Shown here: one piece after another, positions 44,264 to 52,053 of the stretch
Layout of the letters: each line of letters begins with the position of its first letter
Position numbering within the stretch: position 1 is the first letter of the stretch
Assembly: GCF_010093225.1 (NCBI RefSeq)
Contig: NZ_PDWM01000014.1
Span: forward strand, 1 to 64,000
Direction of reading: 5' to 3'
Source: Pseudoxanthomonas koreensis
Lineage (GTDB): Bacteria > Pseudomonadota > Gammaproteobacteria > Xanthomonadales > Xanthomonadaceae
Length of the DNA: 64,000 nucleotides
The notes under the pieces: model-generated
The model's database searches: none
What the model was told of the DNA's origin: nothing
The model's input: only the letters and a program-made list of their open reading frames with translations
Position numbers and translations under genes: made by a program

Positions 44264-45022
44264 ATGAACCCGTCGGGCGTCGTCTTCCCGCGCACCGGCC
44301 CCGGCGTGATGGCCGACGACGGCGATGCGCTGACTTTCTGCTCCACCTGCGCCTTTTCCCAGGCCTGCCTGTCGCAGGGCATGGACAAGAGCGCGCTGAT
44401 GGACCTGCACGTGCTGGTCGAGCACGTCGGCCCGCTGCACCCGGGCGAACACCTGTTCCGCGAGGGCGATCCGTTCACCGCGATCGCCGCGGTGCGCGCC
44501 GGCACGGTCAAGACCTACCAGATCGACCGCAACGGGCATGAACAGGTACTGGGCTTCCACCTGCCCGGCGAAGTGATCGGGCTCAACGGCATCCACGACG
44601 ACCGCTACCCGTGCAATGCGGTGGCGCTGGACACGGTGATGCTGTGCCGGTTCTCGTTCCCGAAGATCGCCCTGCTCGCCGCGCGCCTGCCCAACCTGCA
44701 GCAGCACCTGTTCCGGCTGATGAGCCGCGACATCGGCGTGGCTTCGCTGTTCGCCCGCGACAACACCGCCGACGAGCGCATGGCCGCGTTCCTGATCGGC
44801 CTGTCGCGGCGGCTGGCCGCGCGCGGGTTCTCGCCGCGGCGGTTCCAGCTGACCATGTCGCGCACCGACATCGCCAACTACCTGCGCCAGGCCCCGGAGA
44901 CGGTCAGCCGCGTGCTGCGCCGCTTCGAGACCGAAGGCCTGCTGCACATCAAGCAGCGCGACGTGGAGATCGTGGACATGCCGCGGCTGGAAGCCCTGGC
45001 CCTGGCGGTCCTGCGCGAGTAG
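44264..45022 (+). CDS. fnr: FNR-family anaerobic regulator
   Basis: A 252-residue CRP/FNR protein. Cysteines C26, C29 and C35 have the C-x2-C-x5-C spacing of FNR, and C117 stands for the fourth ligand, so an oxygen-labile [4Fe-4S] cluster is expected. The helix-turn-helix has ETVSR, the E-x2-SR recognition set for TTGAT-N4-ATCAA. Many such boxes lie in the next 20 kb. GGAGAGG precedes the ATG at 44264. It forms an operon with hemN. Confidence 0.93.
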   Translation: MNPSGVVFPRTGPGVMADDGDALTFCSTCAFSQACLSQGMDKSALMDLHVLVEHVGPLHPGEHLFREGDPFTAIAAVRAGTVKTYQIDRNGHEQVLGFHLPGEVIGLNGIHDDRYPCNAVALDTVMLCRFSFPKIALLAARLPNLQQHLFRLMSRDIGVASLFARDNTADERMAAFLIGLSRRLAARGFSPRRFQLTMSRTDIANYLRQAPETVSRVLRRFETEGLLHIKQRDVEIVDMPRLEALALAVLRE

Positions 45023-45058
45023 CCCCCGGCCCCGGGCCGGCACCCCGCCTGCCCGCGC

Positions 45059-45133
45059 TGCGCCCTGCGCTCTGTGCACTTGCACCCTGCACCCTTGCGC
45101 CCTGTGCGCTTGCGCGCTGCGCCCTGCGCTCCC
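45059..45133 (+). repeat. Degenerate 15-bp tandem repeat
   Basis: Five units of about 15 bp in a row, such as TGTGCACTTGCACCC, TGCACCCTTGCGCCC and TGTGCGCTTGCGCGC. The array runs from shortly after fnr to the left arm of the palindromic repeat that follows. No function is known. Confidence 0.6.
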
Positions 45134-45264
45134 TGTAGGAGCCCGCATGAGGGCGACCCGGTGGCGCCGGAAGGCGGCATCGTTCAACGCGCCGGGTCCG
45201 GAAGATCGCGTTGACCGCCGCGTGTCCGGGCCACGCGGGGTCGCCCTCATGCGGGCTCCTACAG
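45133..45264. repeat. Palindromic GTAG (SMAG/REP-like) element
   Basis: Two perfect 27-bp inverted arms (45133-45159 and 45238-45264), each containing GTAGGAGCCCGCATGAGGGC or its complement, enclose 78 bp. The GTAG start is the hallmark of the SMAG elements of Stenotrophomonas and related REPs. With the tandem repeat it fills the 334-bp gap between fnr and norB. Confidence 0.75.
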
Positions 45265-45280
45265 GGGAAGCGGGCGCGGC

Positions 45281-45294
45281 TTGACCTGTGTCAT
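45281..45294 (+). promoter_or_regulatory. FNR box of norB
   Basis: TTGACCTGTGTCAT matches the FNR pattern except at the last base. GATGAT at 45318-45323 is a suitable -10, giving a start near 45329 and a 28-nt leader. Confidence 0.75.
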
Positions 45295-45356
45295 GGAGGG
45301 CCGCGGCCGCGCGGGCCGATGATGCGGGCGTTTCCCCGCAGCGAGAGAGCCACGCC

Positions 45357-47654
45357 ATGAATTCCACCCGCAAGCTTTGGGCAGGCCTGGCGGTCCTGCT
45401 CATCGCCTCGTTCGCCGCCCTGCTATGGGTGGGCAGCGAGATCCACCGCCAGGCGCCACCGATGCCCGAACAGGTGGTCACCACCGACGGCACCGTGGTC
45501 TACACCCGCAAGGACATCGAGACCGGCCGCCAGGTGTGGCAGTCGATCGGCGGCCAGCAGCTGGGCTCGATCTGGGGCCACGGCGGCTACGTCGCCCCGG
45601 ACTGGGGCGCGGACTGGCTGCACCGCGAGGCCGAAGCGGTCCTCGACACCTGGGCCGCGCGCGAGCACGGCGTGGACAGCTACAAGACCCTGGATGCCGC
45701 CACCCAGGCCGCCTACACACAGCGCGTGCAGGCCCTGCTGCGGCCCAACACCTACGACGCGGCCACCGGCACCATCACCATCGACGCCGACCGCGCCGAG
45801 GCGATGGCCAAGGTCGCCGCGCACTACCAGCTGCTGTTCGGCAACGATCCGTCCACGGCGGAACTGCGCGAGGCCTATGCCATGCGCAACGACACCGTGC
45901 CCGACGCCGAACACCGCCGCCAGCTCACCGCGTTCTACTGGTGGGCCGCCTGGTCCTCGGTGACCCAGCGTCCGGGCGCGGACATCACCTACACCGCCAA
46001 CTGGCCGCACGACGAGCTGGTCGGCAACACCCCGCCGTCGAACCTGTTCATGTGGACGGTGTTCAGCGTGCTGTTCCTGATCGCCGGCATCGGCCTGCTC
46101 GGCTGGCACTACGCGGTCAGCCACGGCGAAGAAATGGTGCCGGTGCTGCCCAAGAGCGACCCGCTGGCCGCGATCAAGGTCACCCCGTCGATGCGCGCCA
46201 CCGCCAAGTACTTCTGGGTGGTGATCGCGCTGTTCCTGGTGCAGATCCTGCTGGGCGCGACCACCGCGCACTACCAGGTCGAGGGCCAGGAGGCCTACGG
46301 CTTCGCCCTGGCCGAGATCCTGCCCTACTCGCTGACCCGCACCTGGCACACCCAGCTGGCGGTGCTGTGGATCGCCACCGCCTGGCTGGGCATGGGCCTG
46401 TACATCGCCCCGGCGATCTCCGGGCACGAGCCGAAGTTCCAGCGCCTGGGGGTGAACTTCCTCTGGACCTGCCTGATCGTGATCGTGGTCGGTTCCTTCG
46501 CCGGGCAGTGGTTCGCGGTGATGCAGAAGCTGGGCCTGGACAAGAACTTCTGGTTCGGCCACCAGGGCTGGGAGTACGTGGACCTGGGCCGGTTCTGGCA
46601 GTGGTTCCTGTTCATCGGCCTGCTGCTGTGGCTGACCCTGGTCGGCCGCGCACTGTGGCCGGCGATGCGCAAGGGCGCCGAGTCGCGCTCGATCGTCAGC
46701 CTGCTGTTCCTGTCGGTGGTGGCGATCGGCATCTTCTACTCGGCCGGCCTGATGTGGGGCGAGCACAGCCACCTGTCGATGGTCGAGTACTGGCGCTGGT
46801 GGGTCGTACACCTGTGGGTCGAGGGCTTCTTCGAGGTGTTCGCGGTGGCGGTGATCGCCTTCCTGTTCACCCGCCTGGGCCTGCTGCAGGTGAAGTCGGC
46901 CACGATCGCGGTGCTGTTCGCCACGATCATCTTCATGGCCGGCGGCGTGCTTGGCACCCTGCACCACCTGTACTTCACCGGTACGCCGACGGCGGTGATC
47001 GCCCTGGGCGCGAGCTTCTCGGCGCTGGAAGTGGTGCCGCTGGCCTATGTCGGCTTCGAGGCCTACCACAACTACAAGCTGGGCAAGGCGACTCCGTGGA
47101 TGGCCAGGTACAAGTGGCCGATCATGTTCTTCCTGGCGGTGTCGTTCTGGAACCTGGTGGGCGCCGGCCTGTTCGGCTTCCTGATCAACCCGCCGCTGCC
47201 GCTGTACTACATGCAGGGCCTGAACCTGACCGCCAACCATGGCCACACCGCGATGTTCGGCGTGTACGGCATGCTCGGCATCGGCCTGATGCTGTTCTGC
47301 CTGCGCGGGCTGAAGCCTGACCTGGTGTGGAGCGAGCGGCTGCTGAAGACTTCGTTCTGGTCGCTCAACATCGGCCTGGCCGGAATGTCGCTGCTCACGC
47401 TGCTGCCGCTGGGCATCCTGCAGCTCAACGCGGCGATCGACAACGGCTACTGGTACGCGCGTTCGGCCGAGTTCATGCAGCAGCCGATCGTGGACCTGCT
47501 GGTGTGGATGCGGGTACCGGCCGACACGCTGTTCAGCGTCGGCGCGCTGGCACTGGCCTGGTTCGTGTTCCGGCTGTGGGTGTCGCCGAAGCGGGAAGCG
47601 CCGGTGCCGTCGGCGACCGCGGTTGCCGCGGCGGCGATCGTGCCGAAGCACTGA
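45357..47654 (+). CDS. norB: Quinol-dependent nitric oxide reductase
   Basis: A 765-residue single-subunit qNor that reduces two NO to N2O with quinol. The N-terminal extension replaces NorC: one helix, then a large periplasmic part (about 40-220, WQSIGGQQLGSIWGHG). The catalytic core keeps the heme and FeB histidines in RTWHTQLAVLW, LHHLYFTG and NHGHTAMFG. No norC is present. The ATG at 45357 has GAGAGAG upstream. A strong terminator follows. Confidence 0.95.
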   Translation: MNSTRKLWAGLAVLLIASFAALLWVGSEIHRQAPPMPEQVVTTDGTVVYTRKDIETGRQVWQSIGGQQLGSIWGHGGYVAPDWGADWLHREAEAVLDTWAAREHGVDSYKTLDAATQAAYTQRVQALLRPNTYDAATGTITIDADRAEAMAKVAAHYQLLFGNDPSTAELREAYAMRNDTVPDAEHRRQLTAFYWWAAWSSVTQRPGADITYTANWPHDELVGNTPPSNLFMWTVFSVLFLIAGIGLLGWHYAVSHGEEMVPVLPKSDPLAAIKVTPSMRATAKYFWVVIALFLVQILLGATTAHYQVEGQEAYGFALAEILPYSLTRTWHTQLAVLWIATAWLGMGLYIAPAISGHEPKFQRLGVNFLWTCLIVIVVGSFAGQWFAVMQKLGLDKNFWFGHQGWEYVDLGRFWQWFLFIGLLLWLTLVGRALWPAMRKGAESRSIVSLLFLSVVAIGIFYSAGLMWGEHSHLSMVEYWRWWVVHLWVEGFFEVFAVAVIAFLFTRLGLLQVKSATIAVLFATIIFMAGGVLGTLHHLYFTGTPTAVIALGASFSALEVVPLAYVGFEAYHNYKLGKATPWMARYKWPIMFFLAVSFWNLVGAGLFGFLINPPLPLYYMQGLNLTANHGHTAMFGVYGMLGIGLMLFCLRGLKPDLVWSERLLKTSFWSLNIGLAGMSLLTLLPLGILQLNAAIDNGYWYARSAEFMQQPIVDLLVWMRVPADTLFSVGALALAWFVFRLWVSPKREAPVPSATAVAAAAIVPKH

Positions 47655-47679
47655 CAGCGGTTGCAGCGATGGGGGGGGG

Positions 47680-47711
47680 CCGGGGCCGCGCGAGCGGCCC
47701 CGGTTTTTTTT
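47680..47711 (+). terminator. Rho-independent terminator after norB
   Basis: A 10-bp stem CCGGGGCCGC/GCGGCCCCGG with the loop GCGA is followed by eight T. Confidence 0.92.
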
Positions 47712-47796
47712 ATTCTTCGGAGGCAAGAGCGTACGCCCCGGTCGGTGCGTCGCGTTCGAAGGCGCCAAAGCTCTCGGCTCCGGCGGGGGCCGCCGC

Positions 47797-47890
47797 ACCC
47801 TGGGTATATGACCCACCCTTCGGGACGACATCCTGTCTTTACTCAGGGCCGTGGCACATCCATGTGCCACTTGGGCCATATACCCAGGGT
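47797..47890. repeat. Nested palindromic intergenic element, copy 1
   Basis: Outer arms ACCCTGGGTATATG (47797-47810) and CATATACCCAGGGT (47877-47890) are perfect inverted copies. Inside lies a second palindrome, GTGGCACATCCATGTGCCAC (47851-47870). Confidence 0.8.
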
Positions 47891-47965
47891 ACGGCGTCCT
47901 TCGCGATCTTTTAGGGCGTGGCTTCTATTGGCCTTCGGCCAGCGGCACGGCCATGTGTTGCGCTT

Positions 47966-47995
47966 TTGTAGAGCGGGGCAAGCCCCGCTCTACAA
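47966..47995. repeat. REP-type GTAG hairpin
   Basis: Perfect 14-bp arms TTGTAGAGCGGGGC and GCCCCGCTCTACAA with a 2-base loop. The GTAG motif again recalls REP elements mobilised by RAYT transposases. Confidence 0.75.
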
Positions 47996-48104
47996 GAGAC
48001 AACCGCGTGCGTTTGATCGGAGCCACGCCCCAACAGGGCCAACCGCGCACTGCGGTCCGGCGGGGACAACAGAAACCGTGGACTCAACGCCGCGACAGGA
48101 CGTC

Positions 48105-48202
48105 GTTCTGTCGCATTGGGGGTCGAGCGGCACATGGATGTGCCGCGCTCGCGAACTGGGCAGGGACGCCGACGTGAGCGACGGCCCCCAGTGCGGCAGA
48201 AC
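48105..48202. repeat. Nested palindromic intergenic element, copy 2
   Basis: Outer arms at 48105-48125 and 48182-48202 match in 18 of 21 positions as inverted copies. The inner palindrome GCGGCACATGGATGTGCCGC (48127-48146) resembles that of copy 1, and the size is nearly the same (98 and 94 bp). Confidence 0.75.
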
Positions 48203-48342
48203 GGCGGCCCCCGCCGAAGCCGACGCTTCTCGAGCTTTTCGTGCTTTCCAGGCCCCGCCCCAACGCACCCGGCAATCGGGAGAAGAGTCCCGGCTGCCCG
48301 CGCACGGTGCAGCGCGTAGACTCGTGCACGGCTGCCGCTGGC

Positions 48343-48356
48343 CTGACCTGGGTCAA
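48343..48356 (+). promoter_or_regulatory. FNR box of nnrS
   Basis: CTGACCTGGGTCAA fits the FNR pattern with one weak base in the left half. A class II promoter would start near 48391. Confidence 0.7.
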
Positions 48357-48411
48357 GGCACGGCCAGGCCGGCTGGCACAGACTGCCTCCATGCACATCG
48401 AGGTCGCTCCC

Positions 48412-49650
48412 ATGCCCCCTGCGCGGCGTCCTGCCGCCTCACCCCGCTGGCTGGCGCACGCGCCGCACCGGCTGATGTTCTTCGTCGGCGCGTCCAACGT
48501 GCTGCTGGCGATGCTGTGGTGGGCGCTGTGGCTGGCGTCGGTGCGCTGGGGCCTGTGGACCATGCCGCAGCTGGCGATCCCGCCGGGCTGGCTGCACGCC
48601 TTCCTGATGCAGTACCTGGTGCTGCCCAGCTTCATCTTCGGCTTCCTGCTGACCGTGTTCCCGCGCTGGATGGGCCTGCCCGACCTCAAGCGCTGGCATT
48701 ACGTGCCGGTGGGGCTGGGGCTGATGGGCGGCCAGCTGGCGATCCTGCTCGGCGCCGCCGGCTGGGAAGCGGGGCTGACCGTGGGCCTGTGGATGGCGCT
48801 GGGCGGCTGGACCGCGGGGCTGGCGATCCTGGGCCGGCTGCTGGCCGACGAGAAGGGCAAGACCTGGCATGCGCGTTCGTGCTTCGCCGCGCTGGTGCTG
48901 GGCTGGCTGGGCATCGCCATGTTCATCGCCTTCGTGCTTGGTACCGATGCGCGCTGGGCGTTCGCCAGCATCAAGCTCGGCGGTTTCGGACTGCTGCTGC
49001 CGGTGTACGTGACCGTGGCCCATCGCATGTTCCCGTTCTTCGCCGGCAACGCGGTGCCCGGTTACAGGGCGTGGCGGCCGCTGTGGCTGCTGGGCGCGGT
49101 GTGGGTGCTGGTGATGCTGCACCTGGGCCTGGAGCTGGTGCATGCCTACGCCTGGCTGTGGCTGGCCGACGCGCCGTTGCTGGCGCTTACCGGTTACGCG
49201 GTGTGGCGCTGGTGGCCGCGCCGCCTCGCCGGCGGGCCGCGCATGCCGGGACTGCTGGCGGTGCTGTTCATCGGCACGGCGTGGCTGCCGGTCACTTTCG
49301 CGCTGTACCTGGCGCAGAGCCTGTCCTACCTGCTGGGTGGTGAATTCATCCTCGGCCGCGCGCCGATGCATGCGCTGTTCGTCGGTTTCTTCGGCAGCGT
49401 GCTGGTGGCGATGGTCACGCGGGTGACGCAGGGTCATTCGGGCCGGCCGCTGCGGATGTACGGCATCGCCTGGTTCGCCTTCGTGGCGATCCAGGTGGTG
49501 GCGACCGTGCGCATCCTCGCCGACGTGCTGCCCGACCCGGGCCTGTGGCAGGCCGTGGCCGCGGTCGGCTGGCTGCTGGCGCTGTCGCCGTGGGTGGCGC
49601 GGATCGGCCACATCTACCTGACCCCGCGACGCGACGGACGGCCCGGTTGA
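48412..49650 (+). CDS. nnrS: NnrS family membrane protein
   Basis: A 412-residue protein with about 12 membrane helices and the NnrS pattern (APHRLMFFVGASNVLLAMLWW split as APHRLMFF and GASNVLLAMLWW; VAHRMFPFF; GRAPMHALFVGFFGSVLVAM). NnrS is a heme- and copper-containing protein that protects cells from nitric oxide and accompanies nitrite and NO reductases. The ATG at 48412 is preferred to one at 48391, because the predicted transcript begins near 48391 and CGAGG lies before the later ATG. Confidence 0.88.
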   Translation: MPPARRPAASPRWLAHAPHRLMFFVGASNVLLAMLWWALWLASVRWGLWTMPQLAIPPGWLHAFLMQYLVLPSFIFGFLLTVFPRWMGLPDLKRWHYVPVGLGLMGGQLAILLGAAGWEAGLTVGLWMALGGWTAGLAILGRLLADEKGKTWHARSCFAALVLGWLGIAMFIAFVLGTDARWAFASIKLGGFGLLLPVYVTVAHRMFPFFAGNAVPGYRAWRPLWLLGAVWVLVMLHLGLELVHAYAWLWLADAPLLALTGYAVWRWWPRRLAGGPRMPGLLAVLFIGTAWLPVTFALYLAQSLSYLLGGEFILGRAPMHALFVGFFGSVLVAMVTRVTQGHSGRPLRMYGIAWFAFVAIQVVATVRILADVLPDPGLWQAVAAVGWLLALSPWVARIGHIYLTPRRDGRPG

Positions 49651-49672
49651 GGCGCAGGGAAACGCGAACCGC

Positions 49673-50074
49673 ATGATCACCTTCTACCCCGACATCAAGC
49701 TGGTCCACATCGCCTCGGCGCTGGCCAGCGGCGCATTCTTCGCCCTGCGCGCGCTGGCCCTGCTGGCCGGCATGCGCTGGCCGCGGCTGGCACCGGTGCG
49801 CTACCTGAGCTACACCATCGACACGGCGCTGCTGACCGCCGCGCTCATGCTGCTGACGATCCTGCCCAGCGGTCTGTTCGCCAACGGCTGGCTGTGGGTG
49901 AAGCTGCTGTTCGTGGCCGCGTACGTGGTGCTGGGCATCCTCGCGTTCCGCCGCGAACGCCGCGGCGCGGCGCGCGCGATGCTGGTAGTGGGCGCGGGGC
50001 TGTGCTTCCTGCAGGTCTACGGCATCGCCCGCTTCCACCATCCGCTGGGCTGGTTGCTGTTGCTGGGAGGATGA
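49673..50074 (+). CDS. SirB2-like membrane protein
   Basis: A 133-residue protein with four predicted helices and the SirB pattern (IKLVHIASALASGAFFALRAL, given here as IKLVHIASALAS; YLSYTIDTALLTAALML). SirB-type genes often accompany nnrS and nor genes; the function is unknown. It starts 23 bp after nnrS and is the second gene of a four-gene unit. Confidence 0.8.
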   Translation: MITFYPDIKLVHIASALASGAFFALRALALLAGMRWPRLAPVRYLSYTIDTALLTAALMLLTILPSGLFANGWLWVKLLFVAAYVVLGILAFRRERRGAARAMLVVGAGLCFLQVYGIARFHHPLGWLLLLGG

Positions 50075-50077
50075 GCC

Positions 50078-50236
50078 ATGGGTGGACTGCACGACATCGC
50101 GCTGCCGGAAGCGGCCTGCCCGCAGGCGGGATGCCTGCTCGAATCGATGGACGCGGCCGGCATGTCCCTGGACTGCGGCGTGGAACACGGCAGCGACGAC
50201 GACGCGTTCGACCTCGTGGAAGACGACACACCATGA
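50078..50236 (+). CDS. Small acidic Cys-containing protein, unknown
   Basis: A 52-residue frame, not recognised. GGGAGG stands 7 bp before its ATG, and its stop overlaps the next gene by ATGA, so it is probably translated. The sequence has three Cys (CPQAGC and LDCGVEHG) and an acidic tail (GSDDDAFDLVEDD). It has no signal or membrane segment. The cysteines might bind metal (inference). Confidence 0.6.
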   Translation: MGGLHDIALPEAACPQAGCLLESMDAAGMSLDCGVEHGSDDDAFDLVEDDTP

Positions 50237-50487
50237 CCGCACTGCACCTGGACCTGCGCGACCGCCCGCCGCCGGAGCCGATGGAGCGCATCCTCGAAAC
50301 CCTGCGCCTGCTGCCGCCCGGCTGGCACCTGGTCGCGCTGACGCCGATGCGGCCGCTGCCGCTGCTGCCGTTGCTCGACGCGGACGGCTTCGCCTGGCGC
50401 ATGCGCGACCTGGTCCAGGGCGGCGCCGCGCTCACCATCTGCCGCAACGACGAACGCCACCTGCTGGACGCCACGGGCGACGGGTAA
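50233..50487 (+). CDS. DUF2249 domain protein
   Basis: An 84-residue protein that is almost wholly a DUF2249 domain (LDLRDRPPPEPMERILETL at the start, LTICRNDERHLL at the end). DUF2249 belongs to the SirA/TusA-like fold and is frequent in nitric-oxide and denitrification loci, but its biochemistry is unknown. It ends the nnrS-sirB2 unit and is translationally coupled to the gene before it. Confidence 0.8.
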   Translation: MTALHLDLRDRPPPEPMERILETLRLLPPGWHLVALTPMRPLPLLPLLDADGFAWRMRDLVQGGAALTICRNDERHLLDATGDG

Positions 50488-50489
50488 GC

Positions 50490-50527
50490 GGCCGGGAGGT
50501 GGCGGGCCTGTCGCCCGCCACCCGGCC
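50490..50527. terminator. Hairpin between DUF2249 gene and porin
   Basis: A long interrupted stem, with GTGGCGGGC (50499-50507) pairing GCCCGCCAC (50513-50521) and an outer GGCCGG/CCGGCC, lies between two convergent genes. No T run. Confidence 0.55.
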
Positions 50528-50530
50528 GGC

Positions 50531-51775
50531 TCAGTACGCGTACTGCAGTTGCAGCCAGAACTTGTCGGTATCCAGCGTGCGAGTGGCGTCATCGCTGCGG
50601 TAGCGCGCCAGCTTGACCAGGCCGGCCAGGCCCTTCACCCCCGGCACCGGCCGCGCCCAGGACAGGTCGATCTCCTTGCCGTAGCGCCCGCCGCCGCGCT
50701 CGGGCACGAAGTCGTGGTACCAGGCCTGCAGGCTGCCACCCCCCAGCGGCACGGTCACCCCGGCGTAGCGGTCGTCCACGCCCTGCGCCGGCGTGGTCAG
50801 GAACATGTCGGCCCAACCCTGGAAGGCGTGCTTGGTCGCCAGCGGGGTCTGGAAGGCGCGGTTGCCGCCGCCCTCGCCGCCGCCGAGCGATTCGAAGCCG
50901 GCCTTGAGCACCGCCTTGCGCAGCGCATAGCCCAGTTCGGCCAGGCGATAGCGGCTGTCCAGCCGCCACGGGTTGGAATCCAGTTCGCGCTGGTACGCGT
51001 ACTCGCCGGCGTAGCTCCACGGGCCCTGCTTGCCTTCCAGGCGCAGGCCGCTGGTGCGGCTGGACAGCGTGCCCAGCGGCGCGGTGGCGGTGACCGCCAG
51101 GTCGTCCAGCTCCAGCCGGTAGTGGTAGGCGGTGGCCGAAAACGCCGGCGCCAGCCGCAACGTGGCCTGCAGCAGGTGGCTGTCGCCGCCGTTGTCGGAA
51201 CGATTGGCGGCGTTGGACGCATCGCTGTCGGCGGGACCGAAAACGGTGTTGACCCCGCCGATCCACGCATATTCCAGCGCCACGCGCTCGCCCGGCGTCG
51301 CCTGCAGCCGCACGCCGTCGAAGGTCTGCTCGTTCTGGCGCCAGGCCGAACCGCCGACGAAGCGCTGGTTGCCCAGGTTGATCCGCTGCCGGCCGAAGGT
51401 GGCGACGTGGCCGTCGCCGGCGTGGCGCAGCAGCGCCTGGTTGATCTCCGCGCCGACCGGGTCGGCGATCACCGGGTACTGGCGCTGGCCATTGCGGGTG
51501 TCGTTGTGGCGGTCGCCGCCCAGGCCCAGTACCGCGTCGGCCTCGGCCAGCGCCGACCAGCCGTGCCAGGAAACGCTGCGATAGCCGGCGCGCACGCGCA
51601 GGGTGTCGGCGACCGCGTCGCGGTCGAAGCCGGACTGGTCGACCTGCTCGTGGCGGTAGCGCAGGTCGAGGATCGGGGCAGCGCTTTCGCTGGCGGCGAC
51701 CGCGAGCAGTGGCGACAACGCCAGCGGCAGCGCCAGCAGGGTAGGGAAGGTACGTCGCGCGCAACGCGTTTTCAT
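50531..51775 (-). CDS. Alginate-export-type outer-membrane porin
   Basis: A 414-residue beta-barrel protein. A signal peptide ends LLAVAA. The alginate-export family pattern is seen in GRQRINLGNQRFVGG, FDGVRLQATPGERVALEYAW (given as FDGVRLQATPG) and a final WLQLQYAY strand. The gene has its own FNR box with start near 51796 and a GAGGA ribosome site. In this setting it may pass nitrate, nitrite or another anion rather than alginate (inference). Confidence 0.85.
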   Translation of the reverse strand: MKTRCARRTFPTLLALPLALSPLLAVAASESAAPILDLRYRHEQVDQSGFDRDAVADTLRVRAGYRSVSWHGWSALAEADAVLGLGGDRHNDTRNGQRQYPVIADPVGAEINQALLRHAGDGHVATFGRQRINLGNQRFVGGSAWRQNEQTFDGVRLQATPGERVALEYAWIGGVNTVFGPADSDASNAANRSDNGGDSHLLQATLRLAPAFSATAYHYRLELDDLAVTATAPLGTLSSRTSGLRLEGKQGPWSYAGEYAYQRELDSNPWRLDSRYRLAELGYALRKAVLKAGFESLGGGEGGGNRAFQTPLATKHAFQGWADMFLTTPAQGVDDRYAGVTVPLGGGSLQAWYHDFVPERGGGRYGKEIDLSWARPVPGVKGLAGLVKLARYRSDDATRTLDTDKFWLQLQYAY

Positions 51776-51830
51776 GGAGCGTCCTCGTGTGGGGTGCGCG
51801 CAACGTAGTGAATGCGTGCACGCGTTCTCC

Positions 51831-51844
51831 ATGACCAGGATCAA
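51831..51844 (-). promoter_or_regulatory. FNR box of the porin gene
   Basis: On the minus strand TTGATCCTGGTCAT; only the last base departs from the pattern. The box is 56-69 bp upstream of the porin ATG. Confidence 0.75.
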
Positions 51845-51868
51845 TCCGGCGCGCGATTGCGCCGCAGC

Positions 51869-51882
51869 CTGATGCAGGTCAA
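51869..51882 (+). promoter_or_regulatory. FNR box of the mini-DUF2249/membrane protein unit
   Basis: CTGATGCAGGTCAA; the first base departs from the pattern. The expected start is near 51917, 23 bp before the GTG at 51940. Confidence 0.7.
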
Positions 51883-51939
51883 GGCAAGGCCATCGCCGCT
51901 CCGCGAAGCTGGCCGCAGCCTCGCCCCCTGGAGCAAGCC

Positions 51940-52053
51940 GTGTCCGCGCCGCTGGACCTGCGCCACCTGCCACCGCCGGAACCGATGCAGCGCATGACGA
52001 TCCGCCACGGGGAGGATCGCGCGCTTCTTGCCGCCGAACCCGCGGCGGAATGA
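51940..52053 (+). CDS. Internally deleted DUF2249 mini-protein
   Basis: A 37-residue frame starting with GTG, with GGAG 8 bp before it. Its first part (LDLRHLPPPEPMQRM) matches the start of the DUF2249 protein at 50233, and its end (TIRHGEDRALLAAE) matches that protein's end. About 45 central residues are missing without loss of frame. Its stop overlaps the next ATG, so it may live on mainly as a leader for coupled translation. Confidence 0.55.
   Translation: MSAPLDLRHLPPPEPMQRMTIRHGEDRALLAAEPAAE

Larger units (their letters stand above)
47712..48342. other. Gene-free, repeat-rich spacer between norB and nnrS
   Basis: About 630 bp with no convincing gene. Open frames here have no ribosome site or family features. 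The stretch holds two nested palindromic elements and one REP-type hairpin (listed separately). The spacing looks like a landing place for small mobile palindromes. Confidence 0.7.

Noticed and set aside
45059-45264. CRISPR array
   Set aside because: The 15-bp units follow each other without spacers, and the 27-bp repeat is a single inverted pair. No cas genes are present.
45023-45264. Insertion sequence between fnr and norB
   Set aside because: The inverted repeats enclose only 78 bp with no transposase frame. A REP/SMAG-like element explains it better.
47712-48390. Possible genes in the spacer between norB and nnrS
   Set aside because: Frames here have no start signals and run through palindromic repeats; their products match nothing recognisable.
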